Below are positions 49,587-57,539 of a stretch of DNA of 64,000 nt, piece by piece. The first letter of the stretch is position 1; every line of letters begins with the position of its first letter. The position numbers and the translations under genes are program-made. The notes beneath the pieces are model-generated. The model was not told the origin of the DNA, did not search any database, and worked only from the letters and a program-made list of their open reading frames with translations. This DNA comes from Actinomycetales bacterium (GTDB lineage: Bacteria; Actinomycetota; Actinomycetes; S36-B12), in assembly GCA_016125355.1 (NCBI GenBank), contig WGLX01000010.1:124001-188000 (forward strand). The letters are read 5' to 3'.

Positions 49587-50372
49587 GTGCCGCCCGTGAT
49601 CGACATCCATGACGCCGTCGTCCGCCGCGGCACGGCCCTTCTGCTCGACGGCGTGAACCTCCGCGTCGACGAGGGCGAGAGGTGGGTCGTCATGGGGCCC
49701 AACGGCGCGGGCAAGACCACCCTGCTGCTCCTGGCCGCGGCGCGCATGTTCCCCACCAGCGGGACGGTCGAGATCCTCGAGGAGGAACTGGGCGCCGTGG
49801 ACCTGGCGGAGGTGCGCCCGCGGATCGGTTGGGCGTCCAGCTCGGTCGCCTCGGACATCCCCGCGCGCGAGACCGTGCGCGACGCCGTCATGACCGGAGC
49901 CTGGGCCGTCACGGGCCGCTGGCGTGAGCACTACGACATGGCGGACGCCGACAGGGCCGACGCCTTGCTGGCGCAATGGGGCATGGCCGCCCTCGCCCAG
50001 CGGACGTTCGGCACCCTGTCCGAGGGGGAGCGCAAGCGCACCCTCATCGCCCGGGCGCTCATGGCGGACCCGGAGCTACTGCTGCTCGACGAGCCCGGTG
50101 CGGGGCTGGACCTGGGCGGTCGGGAGGACCTCGTAGAGCGGCTCGGGCGGCTTGCCGCGGACCTGGCAGCGCCCACGCTCGTCGTCGTCACCCACCATGT
50201 GGAGGAGGTGCCCACCACCTTCACCCACGCCCTCCTGCTGCGCGCAGGACGCGTGGTCGCGGCCGGTCCTGCGTCCGAGGTCCTGGTGAGCGAACGGGTG
50301 AGCGAGGCCTTCGGGATGCCGATCACCGTCGAGCGCTCGGCCGGTCGCTGGTTCGCACGGCGGGCCGGCTGA
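49587..50372 (+). CDS. orphan ABC ATP-binding protein
   Basis: This 261-residue ABC ATPase has Walker A GPNGAGKTT (37-45), signature LSEGERKRTLI (Gly to Glu change, as in the ModF-like group), Walker B LLLLDEPGAGLD and the H-loop THHVEEV. No permease is encoded next to it, so its partner is elsewhere or it acts without a transporter. It starts at GTG 49587 behind a leaderless-type promoter and overlaps the phosphatidyltransferase by one base. Confidence 0.88.
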   Translation: MPPVIDIHDAVVRRGTALLLDGVNLRVDEGERWVVMGPNGAGKTTLLLLAAARMFPTSGTVEILEEELGAVDLAEVRPRIGWASSSVASDIPARETVRDAVMTGAWAVTGRWREHYDMADADRADALLAQWGMAALAQRTFGTLSEGERKRTLIARALMADPELLLLDEPGAGLDLGGREDLVERLGRLAADLAAPTLVVVTHHVEEVPTTFTHALLLRAGRVVAAGPASEVLVSERVSEAFGMPITVERSAGRWFARRAG

Positions 50373-50944
50373 TGACCGCGGACGCGGAGGTCCCAGATCG
50401 CGTCCTGACCATCCCCAACGTGCTCAGCATGCTGCGGCTGGCCGGCGTGCCGGTCTTCCTGTGGCTGGTCCTGGGCCCGCAGGCCGACGTGGCCGCGTTC
50501 GCGCTCCTGGTCGTGGCGGGTGCCAGCGACTGGTTCGACGGCTACCTGGCACGACGGCTGAACCAGCAGAGCCGGCTCGGGGTGCTGCTCGATCCGCTGG
50601 CGGACCGGCTCTACATCGCCGCGACGCTTCTGGGCTTGGCCATCCGCGAGCTGATCCCATGGTGGCTGGTCGGCGTGCTCGTCGCGCGTGAGCTGTTCCT
50701 GCTGGCTCTCCTGCCGCGCCTCAGGCGCTCAGGTCGCGTGGCCCTGCCGGTCACCTACGTCGGCAAGGCGGCGACCTTCTGCCTGCTCTGGGGATTCCCG
50801 CTCCTGCTCCTCGGCGGCGTGCCGGGCTTCGGCACCGCAGCTGCCGCTTTCGGGTGGGCGTTCGCCCTCTGGGGGACCTATCTGTACTGGTGGGCCGGGA
50901 TACGCTACTGGCGGCTGGCAATGGCACTGGACGGGCCGGCCTGA
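50372..50944 (+). CDS. CDP-alcohol phosphatidyltransferase
   Basis: This 190-residue membrane enzyme transfers a phosphatidyl group from CDP-diacylglycerol to an alcohol. The family motif D-G-x2-A-R-x8-G-x3-D-x3-D is intact in WFDGYLARRLNQQSRLGVLL and the following DPLADR. Several membrane helices are visible. It corresponds by position to mycobacterial pgsA2 (Rv1822), upstream of the DUF881-sbp genes. The alcohol is not known; glycerol phosphate and inositol phosphate are both possible. It overlaps the ABC gene by one base. Confidence 0.9.
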   Translation: MTADAEVPDRVLTIPNVLSMLRLAGVPVFLWLVLGPQADVAAFALLVVAGASDWFDGYLARRLNQQSRLGVLLDPLADRLYIAATLLGLAIRELIPWWLVGVLVARELFLLALLPRLRRSGRVALPVTYVGKAATFCLLWGFPLLLLGGVPGFGTAAAAFGWAFALWGTYLYWWAGIRYWRLAMALDGPA

Positions 50945-50956
50945 GACGGGGCGACG

Positions 50957-53449
50957 ATGCAGGCTGTGGTGATGGCGGGCGGGGCCGGTACCCGGCTTCG
51001 TCCGCTGACGACCGCCGTTCCCAAGGCGCTGCTGCCCATCGTCGGGGAGCCCATGCTCGAGCGCGTCGTCCGACTGCTGCGGGAGCACGGCGTGGACCGG
51101 TGCGTGGTCACCCTCCAGCACCAGGCGAGCGTCGTCCTCAAGTACTTCAGCAGCGACAGCATCGACGAGTTCAACCTCCGCTTCGTCACCGAGCCGAGGC
51201 CGCTGGGGACGGCCGGCAGCGTGCGCTACGCCCAGGCGTGGCTGGAGGATGAGGACATCCTGGTCATCAGCGGTGACTGCCTCACCGACATGAACCTCGA
51301 GGAGCTGCAGCGGTCGCATGTGGCGGCCGATGCCGACCTGACCATCGCGCTGGCGCACCGGAGCGACCCCCGCAATTACGGTGTGGTGTCCATCGACGGG
51401 GATGGCCGGGTGCTCTCCGTCGTCGAGAAGCCGAGCTGGGGGGACGTCGCCGACGACACCGTGAACACCGGCGTCTACATGGTCAGCCCGCGGGTGCTCG
51501 CCGGCATGACGATCGACGAGCCCCTCGACTGGGCGCAGGACGTCATCCCGGGCCTGCTGGCCCGTGGCGCCGTCGTGCAGGGGGTCGTCGTCGACGCCTA
51601 CTGGGAGGACGTCGGCACCTTCGCCAGCTACATGCGCGCGCAGCGCGACGTGCTGGACGGCAAGGTCCGCAGCCGCATCGACGGGTTCGAGGTCTCGCCG
51701 GGGGTCTTCGTCGCCACCGGGGCAGAGGTCTCGCCCGAGGCGGACGTCCGTCCACCCGTGTACATCGGCCCGTTCGCCAAGATCGAAGCCAAGGCCGTCA
51801 TCGGTCCCTACACGGTGGTCGGGACCAACTCGCTCGTGCGTGCCCGAGCGGTGGTGGAGCACTCCGTCCTGCACCCCAACGACTTCATCGGCCGCGACAC
51901 CGAACTGCGCGGTGCCGTCATCGGCCGGGCAACGGAGGTCCGACACGGCACGAGGGTGCTCGACGGCACCGTGATCGCGGACGGCTGCACCGTCATGGAC
52001 GGCGCGGTGATCGGAACGGACGTGCTCATCTACCCCGGCAAGACGATCGACGAGGGCGCGGTCGTCGACGAGTCCGTTGTGTGGGAGTCCCCGACGCAGC
52101 GCCAGGTCTTCAGCGAGTACGGCGTGCGCGGCATCGTCAACGTCGACATGACCCCGGAGCGCGTCGTGCGCCTGGCGGCCGCGTTCGCGACCACCCTTCC
52201 CAAAGGTGCGACGGTCACCGTCGGCCGCGACCACTCGAAGGCGGCCCGCGCGCTGAACCGCGCCCTCGCGGGCTCACTGACCGCGGCCGGCATCAACATC
52301 CGCGACCTGCGCGCGGTCACCACGCCGCTGGTGCGCAACGACACAGCGCGGTACTCCGACGGCGGCGTCATCCTGCGCACGACGCCGCGCAGCCCGGACA
52401 GCCTCGACATGCTGTTCCTCAACGCGCAGGGCGGCGAGATCAGCAGCCAGCAGCGCGATGCCATCGAGCGGATCTTCACCCGCCGTGAGTTCCGACGGCC
52501 GCTGCCGTCCGACATCGGCGACATCCGCACACCGCACCGGGTCCTCGACGACTACGTCAACGACGTCGAGGCGATCATCGACTTCGATGCCATCCGGCGC
52601 GCGCACCCGCGGATCGTCCTCGATGCGGGCGGGGGTCCGTCCGTCGGCGTGCTGTCGATCATCATGGGTCGCCTCGGACTCGACGCCCTGACCGTGGGCG
52701 CGGCGATGGACGATCAGACCGCCGCCGACCCGGAGCCGCACAGCGAGGCGGCCCTTCGGAGGCTGAGCGGCCTGGTCGTCTCCTCCGGAGCCCGGGTAGG
52801 GGCGCGGCTCGGTCCGGTCGGCGAACGCCTCAGCGTCGTCGACGAGCTCGGACGGGTCATCGACGACGGGCGCATGCTCCTGATCCTGATGGACCTCATG
52901 GCCGCCCGCTGGCACACCGGCTGCTTCGTCGTGCCCGTCACGGCGAGCCGACTGGCCGAGCAGGTGGCGGCCTACCACAGTGTCGGCGTGCGGCGGATCG
53001 GTGCCGGCCCCGCTCCGCTCGCCGCGGCATCGTCGGCCCCGGACGTGATCCTCGCCGGGGACGGTCGTGGCCGCTTCGTCCTGCCGGGCGTCGGCCCCGG
53101 CCCGGACGCGGTCGCCGCACTCATGATGATGCTGTCGCTCATGGGAGACACCGACCTCACACTCAGCCAGCTCAACGCGCGCATCCCGACGAGCCACGTG
53201 CTGACGCGTTCGGTGCCGGTGCCCTGGCACGAACGTGCCGCGGTCATGCGGGAGATCCGGCTGGCTGCCGAGGGCTCGGACATCGACACCCTCGACGGGA
53301 TACGGGTCTCCGAGGCGGACGGTCGATGGTGCCTGGTGCTGCCCGACGAGGAGCAGCCGAGCCTGAACCTGTTCGCCGAGGCCGAGGATGCCGCCGATGC
53401 CTCCCGGCTGCTCGACCGCTGGCAGGGCGTCATCGAGTCGAGCCTGTAG
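50957..53449 (+). CDS. mannose-1-phosphate guanylyltransferase fused to a degenerate PMM domain
   Basis: This 830-residue fusion has three parts. A nucleotidyltransferase (1-230) has GGAGTRLRPLT and PKALLPI and is likely active, making GDP-mannose or a similar NDP-sugar. A left-handed beta-helix (about 250-375) follows. A phosphomannomutase/phosphoglucomutase-like part (about 385-830) has lost its active site: the serine loop TxSHNP reads TTPRSP (475-480), and the metal loop DGDxDR reads GPVGER (619-624), with all three aspartates gone. The mutase part may serve as a regulatory or structural domain. It lies 12 bases after the phosphatidyltransferase, before DUF881. Confidence 0.88.
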   Translation: MQAVVMAGGAGTRLRPLTTAVPKALLPIVGEPMLERVVRLLREHGVDRCVVTLQHQASVVLKYFSSDSIDEFNLRFVTEPRPLGTAGSVRYAQAWLEDEDILVISGDCLTDMNLEELQRSHVAADADLTIALAHRSDPRNYGVVSIDGDGRVLSVVEKPSWGDVADDTVNTGVYMVSPRVLAGMTIDEPLDWAQDVIPGLLARGAVVQGVVVDAYWEDVGTFASYMRAQRDVLDGKVRSRIDGFEVSPGVFVATGAEVSPEADVRPPVYIGPFAKIEAKAVIGPYTVVGTNSLVRARAVVEHSVLHPNDFIGRDTELRGAVIGRATEVRHGTRVLDGTVIADGCTVMDGAVIGTDVLIYPGKTIDEGAVVDESVVWESPTQRQVFSEYGVRGIVNVDMTPERVVRLAAAFATTLPKGATVTVGRDHSKAARALNRALAGSLTAAGINIRDLRAVTTPLVRNDTARYSDGGVILRTTPRSPDSLDMLFLNAQGGEISSQQRDAIERIFTRREFRRPLPSDIGDIRTPHRVLDDYVNDVEAIIDFDAIRRAHPRIVLDAGGGPSVGVLSIIMGRLGLDALTVGAAMDDQTAADPEPHSEAALRRLSGLVVSSGARVGARLGPVGERLSVVDELGRVIDDGRMLLILMDLMAARWHTGCFVVPVTASRLAEQVAAYHSVGVRRIGAGPAPLAAASSAPDVILAGDGRGRFVLPGVGPGPDAVAALMMMLSLMGDTDLTLSQLNARIPTSHVLTRSVPVPWHERAAVMREIRLAAEGSDIDTLDGIRVSEADGRWCLVLPDEEQPSLNLFAEAEDAADASRLLDRWQGVIESSL

Positions 53450-53459
53450 TGGGGACGAC

Positions 53460-54254
53460 ATGAGCCCTGATACCGACCTGCGCAGTCCCCTCGAGCGGTT
53501 CCTCGACGAGGCGGTGGTCGACGAGTACGCCGACGTCCCGGAGCATCCGGCTCGCTCGCGGTCGTGGCTGGCCCACTGGCGCAGCGTGCCGGTCGCCCTG
53601 CTCATCGGACTCATCGCCGCGGTCGCCATCATCGCTACTCGGGGGACCGCACAGGCCCGGCAGGACACCCGCAACGAGCTGGTCGACCGGGTCACCGGGC
53701 TCACGGCGACGGTGGACCAGCGGCAGGCCGACGTGACCGCCCAGGCTGCCGCCGTGTCGGCCCTGCAGTCCCAGATCCTGAACGAGTCCCAGAACACGAC
53801 GCGCGCCAACGAGATCGACCGGCTCAGCAGGCAGGCGGGGGTGATGGAGCTGGCCGGGCCCGGGGTCACGGTCACGGTCGACGACGCGCCGGACGCACAG
53901 GCCGGCTCGCTCAATCGCGTGCTGGACCGGGACCTGCAGGACATCGTGAACGCCCTGTGGCAGATGGGCGCCACCGGCATCGCCATCAACGGCCAGCGAC
54001 TGACGTCCACCACCGCCATCCGCAGCGCCGGCTCGGCCATCCTCGTGAACTACCAGCCCTTGGCGCGGCCCTACGTCGTGGAGGCGGTCGGCACGACGAC
54101 CAGCGGGGGAGGGGAGTCCGGCTTGGCGAGGCTGCTCGACGAGCTGTCCACCAACTACGGGCTGGTCACCGATGTCTCCACCGGTGACGTAACGTTGCCC
54201 AGCGGGGAACTCCGGACTCCGCGATTCGCTCACGTCGTGGAGGGCAGCTCGTGA
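53460..54254 (+). CDS. DUF881 membrane-anchored protein (copy 1)
   Basis: The 264-residue protein has one membrane helix (about 45-62), then an extracytoplasmic coiled coil (about 75-125) and a DUF881 domain with LAGPGVTVTVDDAP and VNALWQMGATGIAINGQR. Its homologue in M. tuberculosis is Rv1823, next to sbp and gcvH. DUF881 proteins have a periplasmic domain resembling cell-division or pilus-assembly proteins, but no defined role. A second copy lies two genes on. The stop overlaps sbp as GTGA. Confidence 0.88.
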   Translation: MSPDTDLRSPLERFLDEAVVDEYADVPEHPARSRSWLAHWRSVPVALLIGLIAAVAIIATRGTAQARQDTRNELVDRVTGLTATVDQRQADVTAQAAAVSALQSQILNESQNTTRANEIDRLSRQAGVMELAGPGVTVTVDDAPDAQAGSLNRVLDRDLQDIVNALWQMGATGIAINGQRLTSTTAIRSAGSAILVNYQPLARPYVVEAVGTTTSGGGESGLARLLDELSTNYGLVTDVSTGDVTLPSGELRTPRFAHVVEGSS

Positions 54255-54583
54255 TCGCCATCATCGGACTCCTGGTCGGCATCGCCCTCGGCGTGCTGTG
54301 GTCGCCGGTCGTGCCCATCTGGCTGGAGCCCTACCTGCCGATCGCCATTGTCGCGGCCCTCGACGCTGTCTTCGGCGGCTTCCGCGCCCTCATGGAGAAG
54401 CGCTTCGACGACCGCATCTTCGTCGTCAGCTTCCTGTCCAACGTGGTCATCGCCGCCTTCCTCGTGTTCCTCGGCGATCAGCTGGGAGTGGGCGCGCAGA
54501 TGTCCACCGGCGTCGTCGTGGTGCTGGCGATGCGCATCTTCGCGAACGCGGCGGCCATCCGCCGCATCCTCTTCCGGGCATGA
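54251..54583 (+). CDS. sbp: small basic protein Sbp (DUF1290)
   Basis: The 110-residue membrane protein matches the Sbp/DUF1290 family. It has about three to four hydrophobic segments and the pattern LPIAIVAALDAVFGGFRALME. In Bacillus sbp lies by division genes, and here it sits between two DUF881 genes, as in M. tuberculosis Rv1824. The function is not established. It overlaps both neighbours by four bases. Confidence 0.88.
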   Translation: MIAIIGLLVGIALGVLWSPVVPIWLEPYLPIAIVAALDAVFGGFRALMEKRFDDRIFVVSFLSNVVIAAFLVFLGDQLGVGAQMSTGVVVVLAMRIFANAAAIRRILFRA

Positions 54584-55278
54584 CGATGGACACCGACTCC
54601 CGGCGGTCGCTGCTGAGCCAGCTGGCCTTCCACCCGAACCGGCCGCACCTGCTGATCGGGGTACTCTTCCTTGTGCTCGGCCTGCTCGTGACGATCGCCA
54701 TCCTGCGACCGGGCACGGACGAGCCGTGGCGGACCGCCCGCACCGAGGACCTCGTGCAGATCCTCGACGACCTGGGCGCCCGTCAGGACCGCTTGGAGGC
54801 CGAGTCGGCGCGGCTGACCGCCCTCGAGCGTGACCTCGAGGCGGGCTCGCAGGCCCAGGCCATCGCCGAGGCACAGCGCCGTCTGACCGCCCTGCAGGTG
54901 CTGGCCGGCACGACGCCGGTGTCCGGCCCCGGCGTCCAGATCACCATCAGCGACCCCACCGGCGTGATCGAGGCACCGACCATCCTCGACGCCATCCAGG
55001 AGCTGCGGGATGCCGGTGCGGAGGCGATCCAGGTCGGGACCGAACGGGTGGTCGTCGACACGTGGCTGGCCAACGATCCCGGCGGCATCTCGGTGTCGGG
55101 CACCCCGGTGGCCTCGCCCTACCGCATCCTCGCGATCGGCGATCCGGAGACCATGCTGTCGGCCCTGAACATCCCTGGCGGCGTGGCCGACTCAGTGCGC
55201 ACGCGGGGGGCCGAATTCGCCGCGTCGCAGGCGCAGGAGATGACCATCTCCGTTACAGTGCCGGAGACGGCGTCGTAG
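54580..55278 (+). CDS. DUF881 membrane-anchored protein (copy 2)
   Basis: The 232-residue protein has one membrane helix (about 25-43), a coiled coil (about 60-100) and the DUF881 domain with SGPGVQITISDPTG and AIQELRDAGAEAIQVG. It is a distant relative of copy 1, corresponding to Rv1825. The start overlaps sbp as ATGA, so all three would be made together, likely as parts of one membrane complex. gcvH follows after nine bases. Confidence 0.88.
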   Translation: MTMDTDSRRSLLSQLAFHPNRPHLLIGVLFLVLGLLVTIAILRPGTDEPWRTARTEDLVQILDDLGARQDRLEAESARLTALERDLEAGSQAQAIAEAQRRLTALQVLAGTTPVSGPGVQITISDPTGVIEAPTILDAIQELRDAGAEAIQVGTERVVVDTWLANDPGGISVSGTPVASPYRILAIGDPETMLSALNIPGGVADSVRTRGAEFAASQAQEMTISVTVPETAS

Positions 55279-55287
55279 GAGGAAAGC

Positions 55288-55671
55288 ATGTATCCCGAGG
55301 AACTTCGGTACACCGCAGAGCACGAGTGGGTGCGGGCCACCGACGACGGCACCGTCGTGTTCGGCATCACCGATTTCGCCCAGGACTCCCTCGGTGACAT
55401 CGTCTACGTCTCCCTGCCGGCCGTGGGGGATGCCGTGACCGCCGGTGGCGCCTGTGGCGAGGTCGAGTCGACCAAGAGCGTCAGCGACGTCTACGCACCT
55501 CTGGCAGGCGAGGTGGTGGCCGTCAACGCGGATCTCGATGGCACCCCCGAGCTCGTGAACAGCGATCCGTATGGCCGCGGCTGGATGGTGGAGCTGCGAC
55601 CGACCGACGCGGCGGCCATGGACGGCCTGCTCACGGCTGCCGACTACCGCGCCCTGGTGGAGAAGGCCTGA
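55288..55671 (+). CDS. gcvH: glycine cleavage system H protein
   Basis: GcvH carries the lipoyl arm of the glycine cleavage system, passing intermediates between GcvP, GcvT and Lpd. The 127-residue protein has the lipoylated Lys63 in VESTKSVSDVYAP, and conserved EHEWVR and GITDFAQDSLGDIVYV. It has an AGGAGGAAAG site (55277-55286) before ATG 55288. It is separate from gcvP, which is about 2.7 kb downstream behind a glycine riboswitch, so its own transcript is not under that control. Confidence 0.95.
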   Translation: MYPEELRYTAEHEWVRATDDGTVVFGITDFAQDSLGDIVYVSLPAVGDAVTAGGACGEVESTKSVSDVYAPLAGEVVAVNADLDGTPELVNSDPYGRGWMVELRPTDAAAMDGLLTAADYRALVEKA

Positions 55672-55678
55672 CTCCACC

Positions 55679-56188
55679 ATGGACTGCCCTCGCTGCGGCC
55701 ACCCGAGCCAGCCCGATGACCGCTTCTGCGGCTCGTGCGGCTCACCCCTGAGCGCCGAGGCCTTCGACCAGCTGGAGCACACCGGTTCGATCACCTCGAT
55801 CATCCACACCGGGACCGGCTCGGGCACGGGCGGCATCAGTGCCGTCGGATCCGGGCGGCAGTTCGAGATCCCTTCGGGCAGTGCGCTCCTCGTCGTGCAT
55901 CGCGGACCCGGTGAGGGCCAGGAGTACGTCCTGGACCAGTCCGCGGGAGTGCTGCGCATCGGGCGTACGCAGGACGCCGACATCTTCCTCGACGACGTCA
56001 CGGTGAGCCGGCACCATGCCGAGCTGCGGCACGGGGCCGAGGGCTGGAGCATCCGGGACGTCGGCAGCCTCAACGGCACCTACGTGAACAGGGTCCGCGT
56101 GGAGGACCAGCACCTGGACGGGGGCGACGAGGTGCAGATCGGCAAGTTCCGCTTCGTGTTCCTCCTCGGGCTCGAATCGGGATCATGA
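55679..56188 (+). CDS. FHA-domain protein, GarA/OdhI-like with zinc ribbon
   Basis: GarA/OdhI proteins bind 2-oxoglutarate dehydrogenase and other enzymes, and are switched off by phosphorylation of an N-terminal threonine by Ser/Thr kinases. This 169-residue protein keeps the family FHA domain (RIGRTQDADIFLDDVTVSRH, SLNGTYVN, GDEVQIGKFRFVF, about 68-160). The N-terminus differs from mycobacterial GarA: a zinc ribbon (Cys 3, 6, 17, 20) stands where acidic residues and the ETTS site would be. Threonines near residues 35 and 39 are possible phosphorylation sites. Its neighbours gcvH and ftsR match Rv1826 and Rv1828, supporting orthology. Confidence 0.87.
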   Translation: MDCPRCGHPSQPDDRFCGSCGSPLSAEAFDQLEHTGSITSIIHTGTGSGTGGISAVGSGRQFEIPSGSALLVVHRGPGEGQEYVLDQSAGVLRIGRTQDADIFLDDVTVSRHHAELRHGAEGWSIRDVGSLNGTYVNRVRVEDQHLDGGDEVQIGKFRFVFLLGLESGS

Positions 56189-56910
56189 CCGAGCGGATCG
56201 GCGAAACCCGAGCCGTCGCGGTGACCGGCACCATCAGCATCGGCGAGGTGCTGTCGCTGCTCAAGCGGGAGTTCCCGGACGTCACCATCAGCAAGATCCG
56301 GTTCCTCGAGGCCGAGGGCCTGATCACGCCCGAGCGCACGCCCACCGGGTACCGGCGGTTCGCGGAGCGCGATGTCGAGCGGCTCCGCACCGTGCTGACG
56401 CTGCAGCGGGACCAGTACCTGCCCCTGAAGGTGATCCGGGAGTCCCTCGACCAGGGGGATGGTCCCGAGTCGGGCGAGGTCGAGGCGCCGGTCGCCGGTG
56501 CGGGGCTGCGCCCGGAGGACTTCCGCCCCGGTGCTGGCCGCGTCCGCCTGACGCGGGAGGAGCTCGCCGAGGCGAGCGAGCTGACCGAGGCGTACATCGC
56601 CCAGCTTGAGCAGATCGGGCTGGTCTGGGCCACGCCGGCGGGCCACTACGACGAGGACGCGTTGGCGATCGCGGGGATCGTGGCGCGGCTGTCGGCCTAT
56701 GGCGTGGAGCCACGGCACCTGAAGACCTTCCGCGTGGTGACCGACCGGGAGACCGGACTCGTGGAGCAGATGGCGACGCCGTACTCGAATCCGCGCGATC
56801 GCGATGGCCGCGCTCGCGAGCACGAGGTGGTCCGCGATCTGGCGGCCCTCATCGTGCAGTTGCACGCGGCGCTGCTGCGGGCCGAGCTGATCCGAAGCGG
56901 TCGAGCGTAG
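56185..56910 (+). CDS. ftsR: MerR-family regulator, FtsR-like
   Basis: The 241-residue protein has an N-terminal MerR winged HTH (TISIGEVLSLL, then SKIRFLEAEGLITPERTPTG, YRRFAERDVERL) and a longer C-terminal region. It corresponds to M. tuberculosis Rv1828 and C. glutamicum FtsR, which controls ftsZ. The start overlaps the FHA gene as ATGA, after a GGGATC region with a weak site. There are no cysteines, so no metal or redox sensing as in classical MerR or SoxR. Confidence 0.9.
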   Translation: MTERIGETRAVAVTGTISIGEVLSLLKREFPDVTISKIRFLEAEGLITPERTPTGYRRFAERDVERLRTVLTLQRDQYLPLKVIRESLDQGDGPESGEVEAPVAGAGLRPEDFRPGAGRVRLTREELAEASELTEAYIAQLEQIGLVWATPAGHYDEDALAIAGIVARLSAYGVEPRHLKTFRVVTDRETGLVEQMATPYSNPRDRDGRAREHEVVRDLAALIVQLHAALLRAELIRSGRA

Positions 56911-56926
56911 TCGGCCGCTCGGGGGT

Positions 56927-56932
56927 TACGCT
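56927..56932 (+). promoter_or_regulatory. leaderless-type -10 box of the bifunctional nuclease gene
   Basis: TACGCT ends 6 nt before GTG 56939, predicting a leaderless transcript. Confidence 0.55.
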
Positions 56933-56938
56933 GGCGTC

Positions 56939-57412
56939 GTGCAGGAGCTCGAGGTGGTCGGCGTCCGGGTCGAGATGCCGTCGAACAATCCGATCGTGCT
57001 GCTCCGGGAGCCCGTGAGCGGCCGGTACCTGCCGATCTGGGTGGGAGCCGCCGAGGCAGCCGCCATTGCGTACGCGCAGCAGGGCGTCGTCCCGCCGCGG
57101 CCGCTGACCCACGACCTCCTGCGGGACATCCTCGGCGCCCTGGGTGTCACCGTCTCCGAGGTGCGCATCACCGCCCTAGAGGACGGGGTCTTCTACGCGG
57201 TCATCGCCTTCAGCAACGGGGTCGAGGTGAGTGCGCGCCCGTCCGACGCCATCGCGTTGGCCCTGCGCGTGGAGGCTCCCATCCGCGGGGCCGAGGAGGT
57301 GCTCGACGCCGCGGGGATCGAGTTGGCCGACGAGGAGCCGGAGGCGGCCGAGGAGCAGGTGGAGAAGTTCCGCGAGTTCCTCGATCAGGTCTCTCCCGAG
57401 GACTTCGAGTGA
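56939..57412 (+). CDS. bifunctional nuclease family protein (DUF151)
   Basis: The 157-residue protein belongs to the DUF151/BFN family, some of whose plant members have DNase and RNase activity; the actinobacterial role is unknown. The pattern LPIWVGAAEAAAIAYAQQG and the later VSARPSDAIALALR are family hallmarks. A C-terminal acidic tail (about 128-157) is variable. It corresponds to Rv1829, between the two MerR genes. Confidence 0.9.
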   Translation: MQELEVVGVRVEMPSNNPIVLLREPVSGRYLPIWVGAAEAAAIAYAQQGVVPPRPLTHDLLRDILGALGVTVSEVRITALEDGVFYAVIAFSNGVEVSARPSDAIALALRVEAPIRGAEEVLDAAGIELADEEPEAAEEQVEKFREFLDQVSPEDFE

Positions 57413-57430
57413 GCCTGCGAAGGCTACTGA

Positions 57431-57447
57431 AACCTCAGCATGAGGTT
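57431..57447. promoter_or_regulatory. AACCTCA-N3-TGAGGTT dyad (possible MerR operator)
   Basis: A perfect inverted repeat, AACCTCA-GCA-TGAGGTT, stands upstream of the second MerR gene. Two MerR-type regulators flank the bifunctional nuclease gene, so one may bind here. The dyad lies about 70-85 bases upstream of the predicted start and not between -35 and -10 as classical MerR sites do. Confidence 0.4.
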
Positions 57448-57481
57448 GAGACTTTGCCCTCCGACACGCCGCGCCGCACGT

Positions 57482-57510
57482 TTGACCGTCCCTCGGCACC
57501 TGCCTAACGT
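57482..57510 (+). promoter_or_regulatory. promoter of the second MerR gene
   Basis: TTGACC (57482-57487) and TAACGT (57505-57510) are separated by exactly 17 bases, the best sigma-70-type promoter in the window. The start would be near 57517, with a GAGGAGGAA ribosome site (57529-57537) before GTG 57540. Confidence 0.65.
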
Positions 57511-57539
57511 CAGCCCCAGATGCAGATCGAGGAGGAACG

